A stretch of DNA of 64,000 bases, taken from Entoloma clypeatum (lineage: Eukaryota > Basidiomycota > Agaricomycetes > Agaricales > Entolomataceae). The notes below the pieces were generated by a model. The model made no database searches and was not told the DNA's origin. It was given only the letters and a program-made list of their open reading frames with translations. A program made the position numbers and the translations under genes. The stretch lies in the NCBI GenBank assembly GCA_963565915.1, contig OY751494.1, positions 3,844,001 through 3,908,000 on the forward strand, in the 5' to 3' direction. This document shows, piece after piece, positions 51,783 to 64,000 of the stretch; position 1 is the first letter of the stretch, and every line of letters starts with the position of its first letter.

Positions 51783-53347
51783 ATGTCTGTTCTTCTCGAA
51801 ACGTCTCTCGGCGACATCGTCATTGACTTGGAGGTGGACGCCTGTCCGAAACTTTGTGAAAACTTTGTCAAACTGTGCAAAGTGTACTACTACAATCTCA
51901 ACGCGTTTTTCAATGGTGCGTCCGGTTTGAGTCTGGTACTCACGGCTGAACGTATCACATTCTTCAGTATCGAAAGACTTCCTAGCTCAAGCTGGGGATC
52001 CTACGGCTACGGGTACAGGGGGTGAATCCATATGGTCGTATATTGCTTCAACATCCCCATCCGAGTCCCAGCCTTTCGTACCACGATACTTCTCTCCAGA
52101 AATCGTCCCCAGGCTGAAGCATACCCACAAAGGCACAGTTTCTATGGCAGTTGCTCCTGCATTAGAAGGCCAAATGGGTGGATGTGGAAGCCAGTTTTTC
52201 ATGACTCTGGGTGACAGCGTTGACTATCTGGACGGCAAGCATGCAGTTTTCGGGCACGTCGTCGAGGGATTGGATACTTTGGACAAACTCAACGACGTAT
52301 TCACCGATCAGGAGGGACGGCCCTTCAAGGATGTCCGGATAAGACATGTCATCATACTTGGTGTGTGGGTCGAGCAAGCTCTCGTTATGCTTCATGACTC
52401 ATCTCGATACTTAGACGATCCATTTCCTGACCCACCTGGGCTCATCAAAGCGCCTTCTTCCCCAACCCGTCCACCTGACAACTCTACCCGTATTGCTGAA
52501 GACGAGGACCCACTTGCCACTTTGCCGGAGGAAGAGGAGGAACGAATCAGAAGAGGAAAGGCTGCCGCAGCATCTGCATTGACGCTGGAGATGGTTGGTG
52601 ATCTCCCCTTTGCGAATGTCCGACCGCCAGAGAACGTGCTATTCGTGTGCAAGCTGAACCCTGTGACGCGTGATGAGGACCTAGAACTCATCTTCTCTCG
52701 ATTTGGAGCAATCATGAGCTGCCAAGTCATCCGTGATAAACGGACGGGTGATTCATTACAGTATGCTTTCATCGAATTTGACAGGAGGGAGGACGCTGAA
52801 CAGGTGCGTTTAAGCGTTTCGTCGCGTCAGAAAGCTACTCAATGACAATGTTCATGGGAAACACAGGCATATTTCAAAATGCAGAATGTATTGGTGGATG
52901 ATCGCAGAATATGGGTTGATTTGTACGTTTCAGCATCGGCGTAATTTCCCTCCGAGTATGATCTAATCTCCCAACAGCTCGCAATCGGTCGCCAAAATCA
53001 ATAGGTTCTGGTCAAACGACATCCAAAAAGGGCCACCTGCTGGAGACAAGCGACGCGACGGATTCGCCGGCCGTGATGACCTGGAAAGGACACGTAAATA
53101 CCGCGACGAAGAGGACGTTCCTTTAAGGAGCGGTTACCAATATGGCATGGTGTTCGATGTCCGCGAAGCAGACTCGGCACACTGCCCCAAACGTAGTCGG
53201 AGCCGAGACAGGGGAGACGAGCACCGTGACCGCCGCCGTCGTCAGTCGAGGTCGAGGTCCCCAAGAGAACGCGGCCAACACCAAAGAAGCAGGAGCAAAG
53301 AGGATGAAAGATACTCTGGTCGATCCCGAGACCATCGGAGGCGGTAG
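51783..53347 (+). CDS. CYP6: Cyclophilin-RRM-RS protein, PPIL4/CYP6 type (5 exons)
   Basis: Exons 51783-51915, 51968-52360, 52415-52803, 52867-52922, 52978-53347 (446 aa; four introns of 52-63 nt, all GT..AG, frame kept). Residues 1 to about 165 form a cyclophilin-type peptidyl-prolyl isomerase domain ([38 protein letters not shown]). An RRM follows at about 248-328 (RNP2 LFVCKL, RNP1 LQYAFIEF), then a C-terminal Arg/Ser-rich tail. The usual catalytic Arg region reads NVSKDF, so isomerase activity may be weak. Family members are nuclear and linked to RNA processing. The gene starts 131 bp from the TIR-F element, so its promoter is squeezed or supplied by the transposon end. Confidence 0.93.
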
Positions 53348-53575
53348 GCTAGTTGCACATGTTTACCCCGCGCTGCTATTCCCGCGATGTCTACCAATCA
53401 GGGTTGGTCGCTGCTGGTGAGCGTCCAAAAAAATGATCTCGTCTCAATAGAGCGTTGTCGTAACTCTGCAGCGGCGTCTAAGCTGTGTACGCCTTTTCGA
53501 GGTCCCCATTCAGCCCAAAGCCGTCTTTTTTTGTCTTGATGAGAACTCGGGACACGAAGTCCGAGTCAGCCCCAT

Positions 53576-53583
53576 TATATAAG
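53576..53583 (+). promoter_or_regulatory. TATA box of the BTB gene
   Basis: TATATAAG lies 48 nt before the downstream ATG at 53631, a plausible core promoter. Confidence 0.55.
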
Positions 53584-53630
53584 GGTAGATCCCCTCTCTG
53601 GCCCACTTCCCCTGTTCCTTAACCTCGTTC

Positions 53631-54455
53631 ATGGGGGCCAAGCTTTTTCAATCTTCTTTGGACTCTGATGTCATACTCACTTCTCGACAAGAGGCTGATC
53701 ACCTCCAATTCCATGTGCACAAATGCATCCTCGCCGCTGCCTCACCCTTCTTTGAAGACATGTTCTCTTTGCCCCAGAGCCCTTTGGATGAAAAGGAACG
53801 CCCTATCATACCAATGTCTGAACCTTGCTCTATCATAAGGGCCCTTCTTCAATTCATCTATCCCGTCGACAATCCCGAAATCAACTCCCTCGACGAGCTA
53901 GTTTCCATCCTCGCTGCCGCCGCCAAGTATGACTTTACAGCTGTCGTTGGTAGGCTTGGACAAATTTTGGTGTCCCCTCGTTTCGTCGAAACAGAACCCA
54001 CGCGCGTCTATGCCATTGCATCACGTTTCGAAATGGAGGAGGAGGCCAAGATCGCGTCCAAGTATACGCTGAACGTGAACGTCCTTGAAGCACCGCTTTC
54101 GGACGATCTCAAACACATCTCCGCATATTCCTATATCAGGCTGCTTGCTTTGCACCGCCAACGGGTCAATGCTGCAGTTGCGATGTTGAAACTTCCACAA
54201 GAGATCAAGTGCATGCAGTGCAATGGCTCGGCATTTTCGGTTTACAGCGTGCCGAAGTGGTGGTTTGAGTTTGAGAGGAGAGCGAAGGAGGAGTTGAGTG
54301 TGAGGCCGACGACTGATGTGATTTTCGGAGTGGAGTTCTTGGCGGAGGCGGCAGCTGCGTCGGGATGCACACGGTGTGCAGGAAGTGTGTTGGATTCGTG
54401 GAAGTTTTTAGAGGGTCTGAAGAGGGATATCGATCAGCTGCCTGCGACAATATGA
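53631..54455 (+). CDS. BTB/POZ domain protein, 274 aa
   Basis: Single exon, ATG 53631, TGA 54455. The N-terminal third has the BTB fold signature (SDVILTSRQEADHLQFHVHK, LAAASPFFEDMF), a protein-interaction domain often used as a homodimer or a Cullin-3 adaptor. The rest is an alpha-helical extension (about 110-274) with Cys pairs (MQCNG, GCTRCAG), as in the large family of basidiomycete BTB proteins of unknown role. No kelch, MATH or other partner domain is present. An upstream TATA box supports the start. Specific function is not inferable. Confidence 0.88.
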   Translation: MGAKLFQSSLDSDVILTSRQEADHLQFHVHKCILAAASPFFEDMFSLPQSPLDEKERPIIPMSEPCSIIRALLQFIYPVDNPEINSLDELVSILAAAAKYDFTAVVGRLGQILVSPRFVETEPTRVYAIASRFEMEEEAKIASKYTLNVNVLEAPLSDDLKHISAYSYIRLLALHRQRVNAAVAMLKLPQEIKCMQCNGSAFSVYSVPKWWFEFERRAKEELSVRPTTDVIFGVEFLAEAAAASGCTRCAGSVLDSWKFLEGLKRDIDQLPATI

Positions 54456-54627
54456 ATATCGTATGTATAATGGACACTGTTATGTTATCATTACATTGTT
54501 ATTACACCGCAATCGTCCTACGTTCGTTTGTAGATAGCATAGTTGGGAAAGATCCTTCCGAGCAGCCCCGCGCTTTAATTAGATTCCCCTCTTGCCTTCA
54601 ACCACCATCTCCCCAACAAATCTCCCC

Positions 54628-56789
<2,162 letters not shown>

Positions 56790-56887
56790 GGAATGTATAA
56801 GTTATTGTAATGTAATAATAGCAAGCGTGGGAGCAGCACGTCTCTAATTACGACGCGTCACAAACCTTCATCTCTCCTTTCACGATC

Positions 56888-59615
56888 ATGGCCACTGCCC
56901 AAGCGACAGCTTCACGTTTCTCCCCGATGCCGTCCAGAACGGCCGACCTCGATGAAACTTGGGCGTTCCTTAATCGGGGGGTCGACCACATTATGACCAA
57001 GCTCGATGAGGGCTTGTCATTCCCAGATTATAGTAGTCTTTACACGACGGTATACAACTACTGCACGTCAACGAGGATGCAGGACAGGGCGGATAGCAAT
57101 AGAAGTGTGTCCCTTTTCTGAGTGGCACCTCGCCATACTAAGCTCGTCTCGTACGCAACACAGCTGGCGCCAACCTCGTGGGCTCGGATCTGTACACGAA
57201 ACTCTCCACATACTACATTGAACATTTCATGGCTATCATCGCCGTTGGTCTCGTCTTTCAAGGGGGAAAACGCGCTTATTGAACTGACTTGTCCAGAAAT
57301 CCGAAACACTCCAAGACGTTGATCTCCTAAGGTATTACGCCGCGGAGTGGGATCGATACACCACCGGTGCCAACTTTCTGAATCGCCTTTTCTCATACCT
57401 CAATCGTTATTGGGTCAAACGCGAGCGCGATGAAGGAAAAAAGACCGTATATCAGGTCTACACGGTCTGTAACGAATGTTTCTTCTATCTGGCTAATACG
57501 CTTAAATCTGCATCAGCTTGCTTTATCCCAATGGAAAGATTACTTTTTCCTGCACATACAGAAGGATAACGCCAACCTGACCAATGCCCTTCTACGCCTC
57601 ATCACGCAACAGCGCAATGGAGAAAGTATTGAACAAACACTTGTGAAAAAGGTCGTGGAATCCTTGGTTTCCCTTGGGCTGGACAGCTCCGACCCCAACA
57701 AGGAGTGTTTGGATGTTTACAAGGAACATATTGAAGTGCCCTTCATTGACGCCACAGAGAAGTATTATAAAAAGGAGTCGGACACGTTCCTTTCCCACCA
57801 TACTGTTTCCGATTACCTGAAGAAAGCGGAAGATCGTCTTAAAGAAGAGGAGGACCGTGTCGAGAGATATCTACACACCAAGACGCGCAAAGACCTAATT
57901 AACAAATGCGAAAGTGTTCTCATTCGTGAACATGCTGAGCTGATGTGGGACAGTTTCCAGAACCTGCTTGACTTTGACAAGGATGAAGACCTGCAAAGGA
58001 TGTATGCTCTTTTGTCACGCATACCTGAGGGCTTGGAGCCGCTACGAAAGAGGTTTGAAGTGCATGTGAAGCAGGCTGGGCTCACTGCTGTCTCCAAACT
58101 TGTCGGTGAAACGGGTGCCAACACCGATTCTCTCGATCCCAAAACGTATGTGGATGCGCTACTTGAGGTCCACAAGAAGAACTCGGAGACGGTCGCGAGG
58201 AGTTTCAGGGGCGAAGCTGGGTTTGCGGCCAGTCTCGACAAGGCCTGTCGTGAATTCGTGAATCGCAACGCTGCAACTGGAGCTTCGTCAAGTAAATCCC
58301 CGGAATTGATTGCCAAGCACGCTGATATGCTCCTGCGGAAGAACAATAAGATGGCCGAGGAAGAAGATCTTGAGAGTGCGCTGAACCGTGTCGTACGATT
58401 CCTCTTATTCCTTGTCTACCAAAACATCTTGTCGATGTGACCTGCAGATGATATTGTTCAAATATCTCGAGGACAAGGATGTGTTCCAGAACTTTTACAC
58501 GACCAAGCTTTCGAAACGACTCATCCACGGAGTCTCCGCCTCGGATGAGAGCGAAGCTAGCATGATCTCAAAACTCAAGGAAGCATGTGGTTTCGAGTAC
58601 ACCAACAAACTCCAACGCATGTTCACTGGTGCGCTCACAACTCTACATGAACGCGATGAGCTTAAAGATTCTATGTATCCAGATATGAGTCTCAGTAAAG
58701 ATCTCACCGATTCCTTTAAGGAGCGAATGACCCAGAATCACGACGACATGGACATCACCTTCAGCATCATGGTGTTGGGAACAAATTTCTGGCCCCTTGC
58801 ACCACCCACGCACGACTTCGTTATCCCTACTGAGATTCTATCGACATACGATCGTTTCCAGAGATACTATCAAACCAAGCACTCGGGTAGGAAACTGACG
58901 TGGCTGTGGAACTACTCCAAAAATGAACTCCGCACAAATTACCTGAACCAGAAATATATCTTGATGACCAGTTCGTATCAGATGGCGGTACTGCTGCAAT
59001 ACAATAGGAACGATACCCTGTCGCTGGAGGAGCTGCTGCAGGCGACGAATATCAGTAAGGATCTGTTGCAGCAGGTGCTAGCTCTCCTTGTGAAGGCAAA
59101 GATCCTGATGAACGAGGAGAGGGATCAATATGACCTTAACCCCAGTATGTCTTTTCCTTTCTGTCTTGATTTCTTTCTGTCCTAAAAAGATCTTGTAAGA
59201 CTTCAAGTCGAAGAAAATCCGTGTCAACTTGAATTTGCCCATCAAGGCTGATGTGAAAGCTGAATCTACAGATGTGCTTAAAGCTGTGGACGAAGATCGT
59301 AAATATGTCATTCAGGCTACTATCGTCCGGTGAGCATCCACCTCAGTTTGATGTGATAGTCTCATGAATGCTATTCATCACAGAATCATGAAGGCCCGCA
59401 AAACCATGAAGAACCAACAGCTGATTCAAGAAGTCATCGCACAAATCTCTCAACGGTTCTCGCCCAAGATTCCTGATATCAAAAAGGTACATATGAGTAT
59501 TGAATGGCATAATCTGACGCGCTTTCCGTTTCATCAGGCTATTGAGACACTTTTGGAAAAGGAGTACATCGAGCGGGTGGATGGTTCCAAAGACACTTTT
59601 GCATATGTTGCTTGA
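56888..59615 (+). CDS. CUL1: Cullin-1, SCF ubiquitin ligase scaffold (8 exons)
   Basis: Exons 56888-57104, 57164-57243, 57297-57464, 57517-58392, 58448-59144, 59200-59329, 59384-59486, 59538-59615; 782 aa. The N-terminal cullin repeats ([12 protein letters not shown].., [11 protein letters not shown]) would bind Skp1-F-box. The cullin homology domain (about 420-670; [27 protein letters not shown]) would recruit Rbx1. The C-terminal winged-helix has the neddylation motif IVRIMKARK with acceptor Lys726 and the typical end [14 protein letters not shown]. This is the orthologue of yeast Cdc53. The second intron has a GTTGGT donor, unusual but required for frame. The gene follows PUT2 by only 98 bp, on the same strand. 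Confidence 0.95.
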
Positions 59616-60100
59616 GTATCTTTTCTTCGTTCATCCAGCAATGTCCCTTTTCCCCTCTCATCTGGACGTCTTGATTCATTATCACCAATACAGTATCGCT
59701 TGCGCATGTCTCATACCTACCCCATCTATATCATACAGTGTATACTATACCATAGTACTCCATGGACCTTATTGACTGACTTGGAGGGTTGCTTGCCCGG
59801 TAAACAAGCCAAGCACAAAGTCCTTGTATGTAGGGCTCAAACATTATATATAATCCAGTCTTCATGTCTGTGTGAATCTATCACAAAATACATTGGAGTG
59901 CAGAATCAAATACCGAGTTATCAAACGCGAATGAACACCATGACTATTCCAGTGCACCAAGAGAATCGGCGCTCCATCTGACACGTTGCGTTCCGTCAGC
60001 TTGTACGTTGTCTCCATTATCTTGTGCTTTCATAACTCACTTGATCGTAATGCTCAGCGGGAATAGGGCCTAAGAGCACAGAAGAATATTATAGCAAGGA
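59616..60100. other. Intergenic region between convergent genes
   Basis: 3' flanks of cullin-1 (+) and the U5-40K gene (-). TATA/ATAC-rich near 59730. No further gene seen. Confidence 0.6.
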
Positions 60101-61427
60101 TTATACAACAACGCCACGTTCTAATTCGCCCAAAAGCATTGTTCCATCCTTGCTCGCGGTCAAAACTGTAGCGTTTAATACATCAATGACTGACGAGAGA
60201 GGATAGAGATACATACTGATGGGCTCCTTGGGATGAAAATCTACAGCAGTCACGGTTCCCTTATGGCCAGGAAGCTGTCAAAAGACATAAGTGAGCTGGC
60301 TCTGAGTGGTTCGCAAAGGAGACCAACCTTGTAAAGAATGGTCCCACTGTCGACTTCCCAGATACACACCATCCTATCTGCGCCACCGACTGCGACGCGC
60401 CGACCCTCGTCGTCTTTGCTCCATGCACCCCTCAATAGTGTGTTTTCGAATCCAGCAGGTGATCCCATGAGGACACGATGTATCCGTGTTGGGGACGGAG
60501 AGAAGGGCCGCACGTCGTGGATGATGGTCTGAGACGAGAAAGACGGTGAAAGGAGATACTGCCCGTTGGGTGAAAGGGCAAGAGAGGTGGGTGTGTCTGT
60601 GTGGCCCGTGAGGGAATAGACTTGTTCGCCCTTCCGGAGGTCATACACGTGGATCTCATTGTCCAACGCGCTGATGTACACGTTCGCACCATCAGCACTC
60701 CAGCACACCGCGGTGACAGGGCACTTGAGGTCAAAGGTTGCCACGGGCTGCTTCCGAGCATCCTCGCCGCCTTCCCATATCTTCACGGTGTTGTCGTCTG
60801 ATCCTGTTGCAACGAGCTCTGTGCCTCCACCGCCCGCCATCGTCCGGTCAATAGTATTGATGATTTCGCGGTGTGCGCGGATTTTGCGGAGGCGTTGGCC
60901 GGTGGTGAGGTCGACCGTTGTGAAGAGGTGGTCAGCGGAAACGGTGTAGAGGGTGGGCGAGCAGAGGGACCATTGAAGGTCGAGAATGGGGGCTTTGGTG
61001 AGGTTGGAGATGAGGCCGTAGTTTGTATTTGGAGGGTAGGTCCGCCATAGAGCTGGATAAGTGGTAAGAACGGTGTGGGCAGAGAGTTCTTGTGGAATAC
61101 TCACAGACACTTCGGTCGGCCGAACACCCCGCGATGTTCTGCCCCGTCGGGTCGAATCTACAGCTCAATATTTCACCCTGTGAATGCGGAGTCAGTTTGA
61201 AGAGGTGGCGGGATTATTTTTTGGGGTTTGAAACGGACAGAATGAGCACCAGCAAGACTGATGATTGGAGCTTCAAGGCCACTGGTGCGTTGGACGGTTC
61301 GGATAAGGCCTTTGCTTTTGTCGTTACCTGCTGAGGATATGGCGATCTGGTTGGAGGGAGGGGTGTCAGGTTTCACCCTTTTTATGAGTGTACCCTCGGG
61401 AGGTGGGGAAGGACCTCGCTTGGACAT
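60101..61427 (-). CDS. SNRNP40: U5 snRNP 40-kDa WD40 protein (5 exons)
   Basis: Complement of 60101-60165, 60217-60274, 60328-61052, 61105-61177, 61239-61427; 369 aa. A seven-bladed WD40 propeller follows a basic, Pro-rich start (MSKRGPSPPPEG). Diagnostic words of the family are present: LEAPIISLAGAH, ATGSDDNTVKIWE, ISALDNEIHVYDLR, IIHDVRPFSP, ADRMVCIWEVDSGTILYKLPGH and FHPKEPI. The human U5-40K (Prp8-binding) and fission yeast Cwf17 proteins share this layout. It acts in the spliceosomal U5 snRNP. Start ATG 61427; introns 51-61 nt. Divergent from the ferroportin-like gene with 99 bp between ATGs. Confidence 0.92.
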
Positions 61428-61526
61428 TTGAGGTGGAAGAGATGGCTGGCGCGGACTTTTAAATAACCACTACTAGTACTACTGATCTCATGCCGTCTCC
61501 AAAGCTCTGCCCTCTTATCGTCTGAC
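61428..61526. promoter_or_regulatory. Shared divergent promoter interval
   Basis: Only 99 bp separate the ATG of the U5-40K gene (61427, minus) and of the ferroportin-like gene (61527, plus). An AT-rich TTTAAATAA lies at about 61459-61467. Both core promoters must lie here or inside the neighbouring coding regions. Confidence 0.6.
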
Positions 61527-63261
61527 ATGTCCGTTATTCCAGGTGCAGTCAACGACAGCGACAGCGACACCAGTACCGAACGGTCTCTCTATCTTTCCCA
61601 TCTCGTCTCCACATGGAACGCTCGTGTGTTCGAATTTGCCTCCGTATGCTCTTTCACTGCACCCTATGAACTATTACCACTTTCACTCCAACAGATACTA
61701 TTCGTCATATCTTCCTACCCCGGAACCCTTCTGCCAGCATCTGTAATGCAAATTGCAACCATCCTCTCTTCTCTCGTCCTCTCAGCCCCCCTCGGATCCT
61801 ACCTTGACCGAAACTCGCGCCTCTCAAATCTGCGTGTCTCCATAATCGTGCAGCGAGTCATGGTCGTTCTCAGCTGTTTCATTTTCTACGCGCTGCACTC
61901 CGGTTGCGCCCTCAACCCTTTGCAAAGAGGAACCCTCTTCGCAGTCGCAGTAGTCTTGGGTTCGATACAGAGGCTCTCCGGAAAAGCCAACATGATTACT
62001 ATGGAGCGCGACTGGATTCCCACACTATATGGCGAAGGCCTTGCCAACGAACCTGTGAACCTTGCCCGCATGAATGCTGCTATGAGGAGGATCGATTTGT
62101 TTTGCAAGCTTCTCGCCCCCGTCTTTACGACATTCCTCATCTCTCTCACGTCCCGTTTGTCACCCTTTACAGTGGACACATTTGGAGCCAGTGGTGATCT
62201 GGCCAAGGACCTTACACCAGCCGGTGTGCGTACCACGGTGTTTGTCATTGGAGGGATGGCTCTTGTCAGCCCAATCGTGGAGTGGCAGTGTGCCGAGTGG
62301 GTATATAACCGCAACCCTCGTTTGCAAGCCCCGAAAGGGGACAATGCAGACCGTCAGCTGACAGAACAACCATACTCAAATCGTTGGACATCAGCCTGGA
62401 AGCTTTGGTGGGCAAGCGATGTCTGCATACGTAAGTATTTGCTCAAGGTTTTTTTGAGGTATCATAGCTGATACACTTGTGCAAAAAAAAGCCTCGATTG
62501 CTATGGCCTTGCTGTACACATCGACTCTATCTTTCTCGGTGTCTTTGATTACTTACCTCCTCAACACCTCTTTTCCGCTGTCAACGATAACAACCGCCCG
62601 ACTTTGCTCCTCCATGCTTGAATTATCAGCCACTATCATCATGCCCGCTAGCGTCACGTACATGTCTCGGGCTGCGCGGCGCAAAAATGAGCGGTATGTT
62701 CAGCTAATGATGGCTCAAGAACCGGATATAAAACCACAGGATATCTCCTTTGATGATGATGGTGGCGGAGTGGAAAGGACCGGACTATGGGGCATCTGGT
62801 TCGAGGCATGCAATGTGGTACGACTGACAGCACACAAATTTATCTGTTTTTAATTCTTTCTCCAGGTTCCCGCGACCGCTTTACTTTTCATGCTACGTCC
62901 TGGAGCTACACGAGGAGTGTTCTCCATCAGTACCTCCTTTCTTCATCCCATTTCCTTTTTCTCTTTCATCGCCTTCTCACGCCTTGGACTATGGATCTTT
63001 GATCTCGCCTTCTCACAAATCACGCAGACGCTTGTCCCGCCTTCCGAACGGTCGTCAGTGGCTTCCGTGGAGATGGCCTTGGGTAACTTGGCCGAATTCT
63101 TGCAGTTTGCGACAACAGCTGTATGGAACCAGACCGAGGATTTCGCGTACATCAGCACCGCAACGACGGCCGCGGTTGTTGTCGCGGCATTGACGTTCAC
63201 AGTATGGGTAAGGAAGCGAAGAGGACATTCGTTTCACGTTGGACGGAGAGTCGTGCTTTGA
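61527..63261 (+). CDS. Ferroportin-family (SLC40A-like) transporter (4 exons)
   Basis: Exons 61527-61643, 61695-62430, 62492-62817, 62866-63261; 524 aa. The 51-nt first intron is an in-frame multiple of three and could be misread as coding; removing it joins FEFAS to ILFVISSYPG as in the family. About ten hydrophobic helices are visible. Family-like positions include YLSHLVSTWNARVFEFA at the first helix, GSYLDRNSRL, IQRLSGKANMITMERDWIP, MRRIDLFCKLLAPVF and, near the end, RLGLWIFDLAFSQITQ. Animal ferroportin exports Fe2+; the fungal role is inferred as metal export at a membrane. The tail is basic (RKRRGHSF). Confidence 0.88.
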
Positions 63262-63383
63262 CCCAGGGTTCAAGAGATTTATCGAAGTGAGATTTTCTTG
63301 TAATAGTACTTATAGACTTGTCCATAATAATTATTTGTGATGTGACACGTGATCACTATCGCTCTCACCGTGACCGCCGTTCG

Positions 63384-64000
63384 ATGGTACTTTCTTTCAA
63401 GTTGTTTCCCTTGACACCTCTGATTCCTCTAATAACAAATACAGGCAGTGTGCTCGTTCTTCCTCCGCGGCACCTGCAAATTTGGGGACAATTGCAGGAA
63501 CGACCACCCTCAAAATGCTCGCCAAGGCGCAGGGTTTGGAAGCACGCTCAAGTCTTTCATCGGTCCCCGAGCGATTTCTCAACTTCATATATGCAGATAC
63601 ATCATGGACAAATCCTCGCAACCCAGGTACCAACGCGGGCTCAAAGAACGCGAACTCCAGCCTCTCATTCAGGTGTGGCAAAGAGTCTGAACTCATCAGT
63701 AATCAGCAGCTTATATCTATATTTCCATTTCAGCACCGACAGCATCAAGAATGATTTGACGCCCTTGATCGACAAACCTCTATGGCCCCTATCATCTTAT
63801 GCTGCCGCGAAGCACGAATCTACCTTACTTGCGGGACTGGACGAGTCGCCGGAAGAACTACGTGTTCGTGCCTTCATGGCTCAGCAAGCCGGCAATACAG
63901 CCGAATACGTGAGTGGCAAAAACCTTTCCCTTCTACATGCCATGACCATGATCTATGCAGGCCACATACGAAACCAATAAGATTTCTGCTGCAGAACAAG
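63384..64000 (+). CDS. NUP42: CCCH zinc-finger nucleoporin, NUP42-like (partial, cut by window end)
   Basis: Exons 63384-63386 (ATG only), 63445-63562, 63597-63672, 63734-63908, 63961 to beyond 64000. The first intron falls directly after ATG, giving MAVCSFFLRGTCKFGDNCRNDHP, a CCCH finger at the very N-terminus. A Gly/Asn/Ser-rich spacer and a conserved block (KNDLTP, KPLWPLSSYAAAK, LDESPEELRVRAF) follow, typical of fungal Nup42/hCG1-type proteins that help mRNA export at the pore. Summed exon length up to 63908 is a multiple of three. The second intron would be only 34 nt, so that junction is less certain. The C-terminus is outside the window. Confidence 0.78.

Overview
The window looks like a basidiomycete (probably Agaricomycete) nuclear contig. 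The host genes carry many short introns of about 48-65 nt with GT..AG ends. The mobile elements are Tf1/sushi-like chromodomain Ty3/gypsy elements, Ty1/copia, Tc1-like and pogo-like DNA transposons and a 5'-truncated LINE. No species can be named from the sequence alone.

About 1-51.65 kb is a stack of nested transposons, several of which can be bounded exactly by target-site duplications (TSDs). Gypsy-A (2478-18214, minus) is old and broken by three later insertions: a GGAATTCC-rich terminal-inverted-repeat element (4597-6286), a Tc1-like transposon (9532-11120) and Copia-1 (11749-17533). A large foldback element (18215-19027) follows. Two direct copies of an unclassified repeat, R (19549-20712, and 23434-24293 continued at 36976-37674), then flank a gypsy relic (Gypsy-D). 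Gypsy-B (24294-36975, minus, TSD ctcaa) sits inside R copy B and is itself split by the young, apparently intact Gypsy-C (25370-31465, minus, TSD gtact). A pogo-like transposase pseudogene (37675-49083, minus) is cut by a solo Gypsy-A LTR (37869-38270, TSD gtctt) and by Copia-2 (39210-48704, TSD attta). Copia-2 in turn holds a non-autonomous LTR element X (39830-42515) and the LINE (43018-43956). The last repeat is a 2.2-kb element with near-perfect 160-bp inverted repeats (49442-51651). It contains a 200-bp assembly gap and ends about 130 bp from the first host gene.

From 51.78 kb to the end lies a compact block of conserved single-copy-type genes: a cyclophilin-RRM-RS protein (PPIL4/CYP6 type), a BTB/POZ protein, mitochondrial delta-1-pyrroline-5-carboxylate dehydrogenase, cullin-1, the U5 snRNP 40-kDa WD40 protein (minus strand), a ferroportin-family transporter, and a CCCH nucleoporin of NUP42 type cut by the window end. 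I rebuilt the exons by eye; all six multi-exon models keep frame across every intron.

The most interesting signals are in the retroelements. Gypsy-A, -B, -C and element X each have a 10-11-nt sequence just inside the 5' LTR that is the exact reverse complement of the predicted transcript start about 30 nt downstream of a TATA box. This is the signature of Tf1-type self-priming. Gypsy-A and -B carry a conserved extra ORF between pol and the 3' LTR and share an in-frame UGA between integrase and chromodomain. The copia elements have a half-tRNA initiator-Met primer site that lies inside a predicted leader intron. Nonsense changes in the gypsy elements are mostly CGA to TGA, as expected from CpG methylation and deamination.
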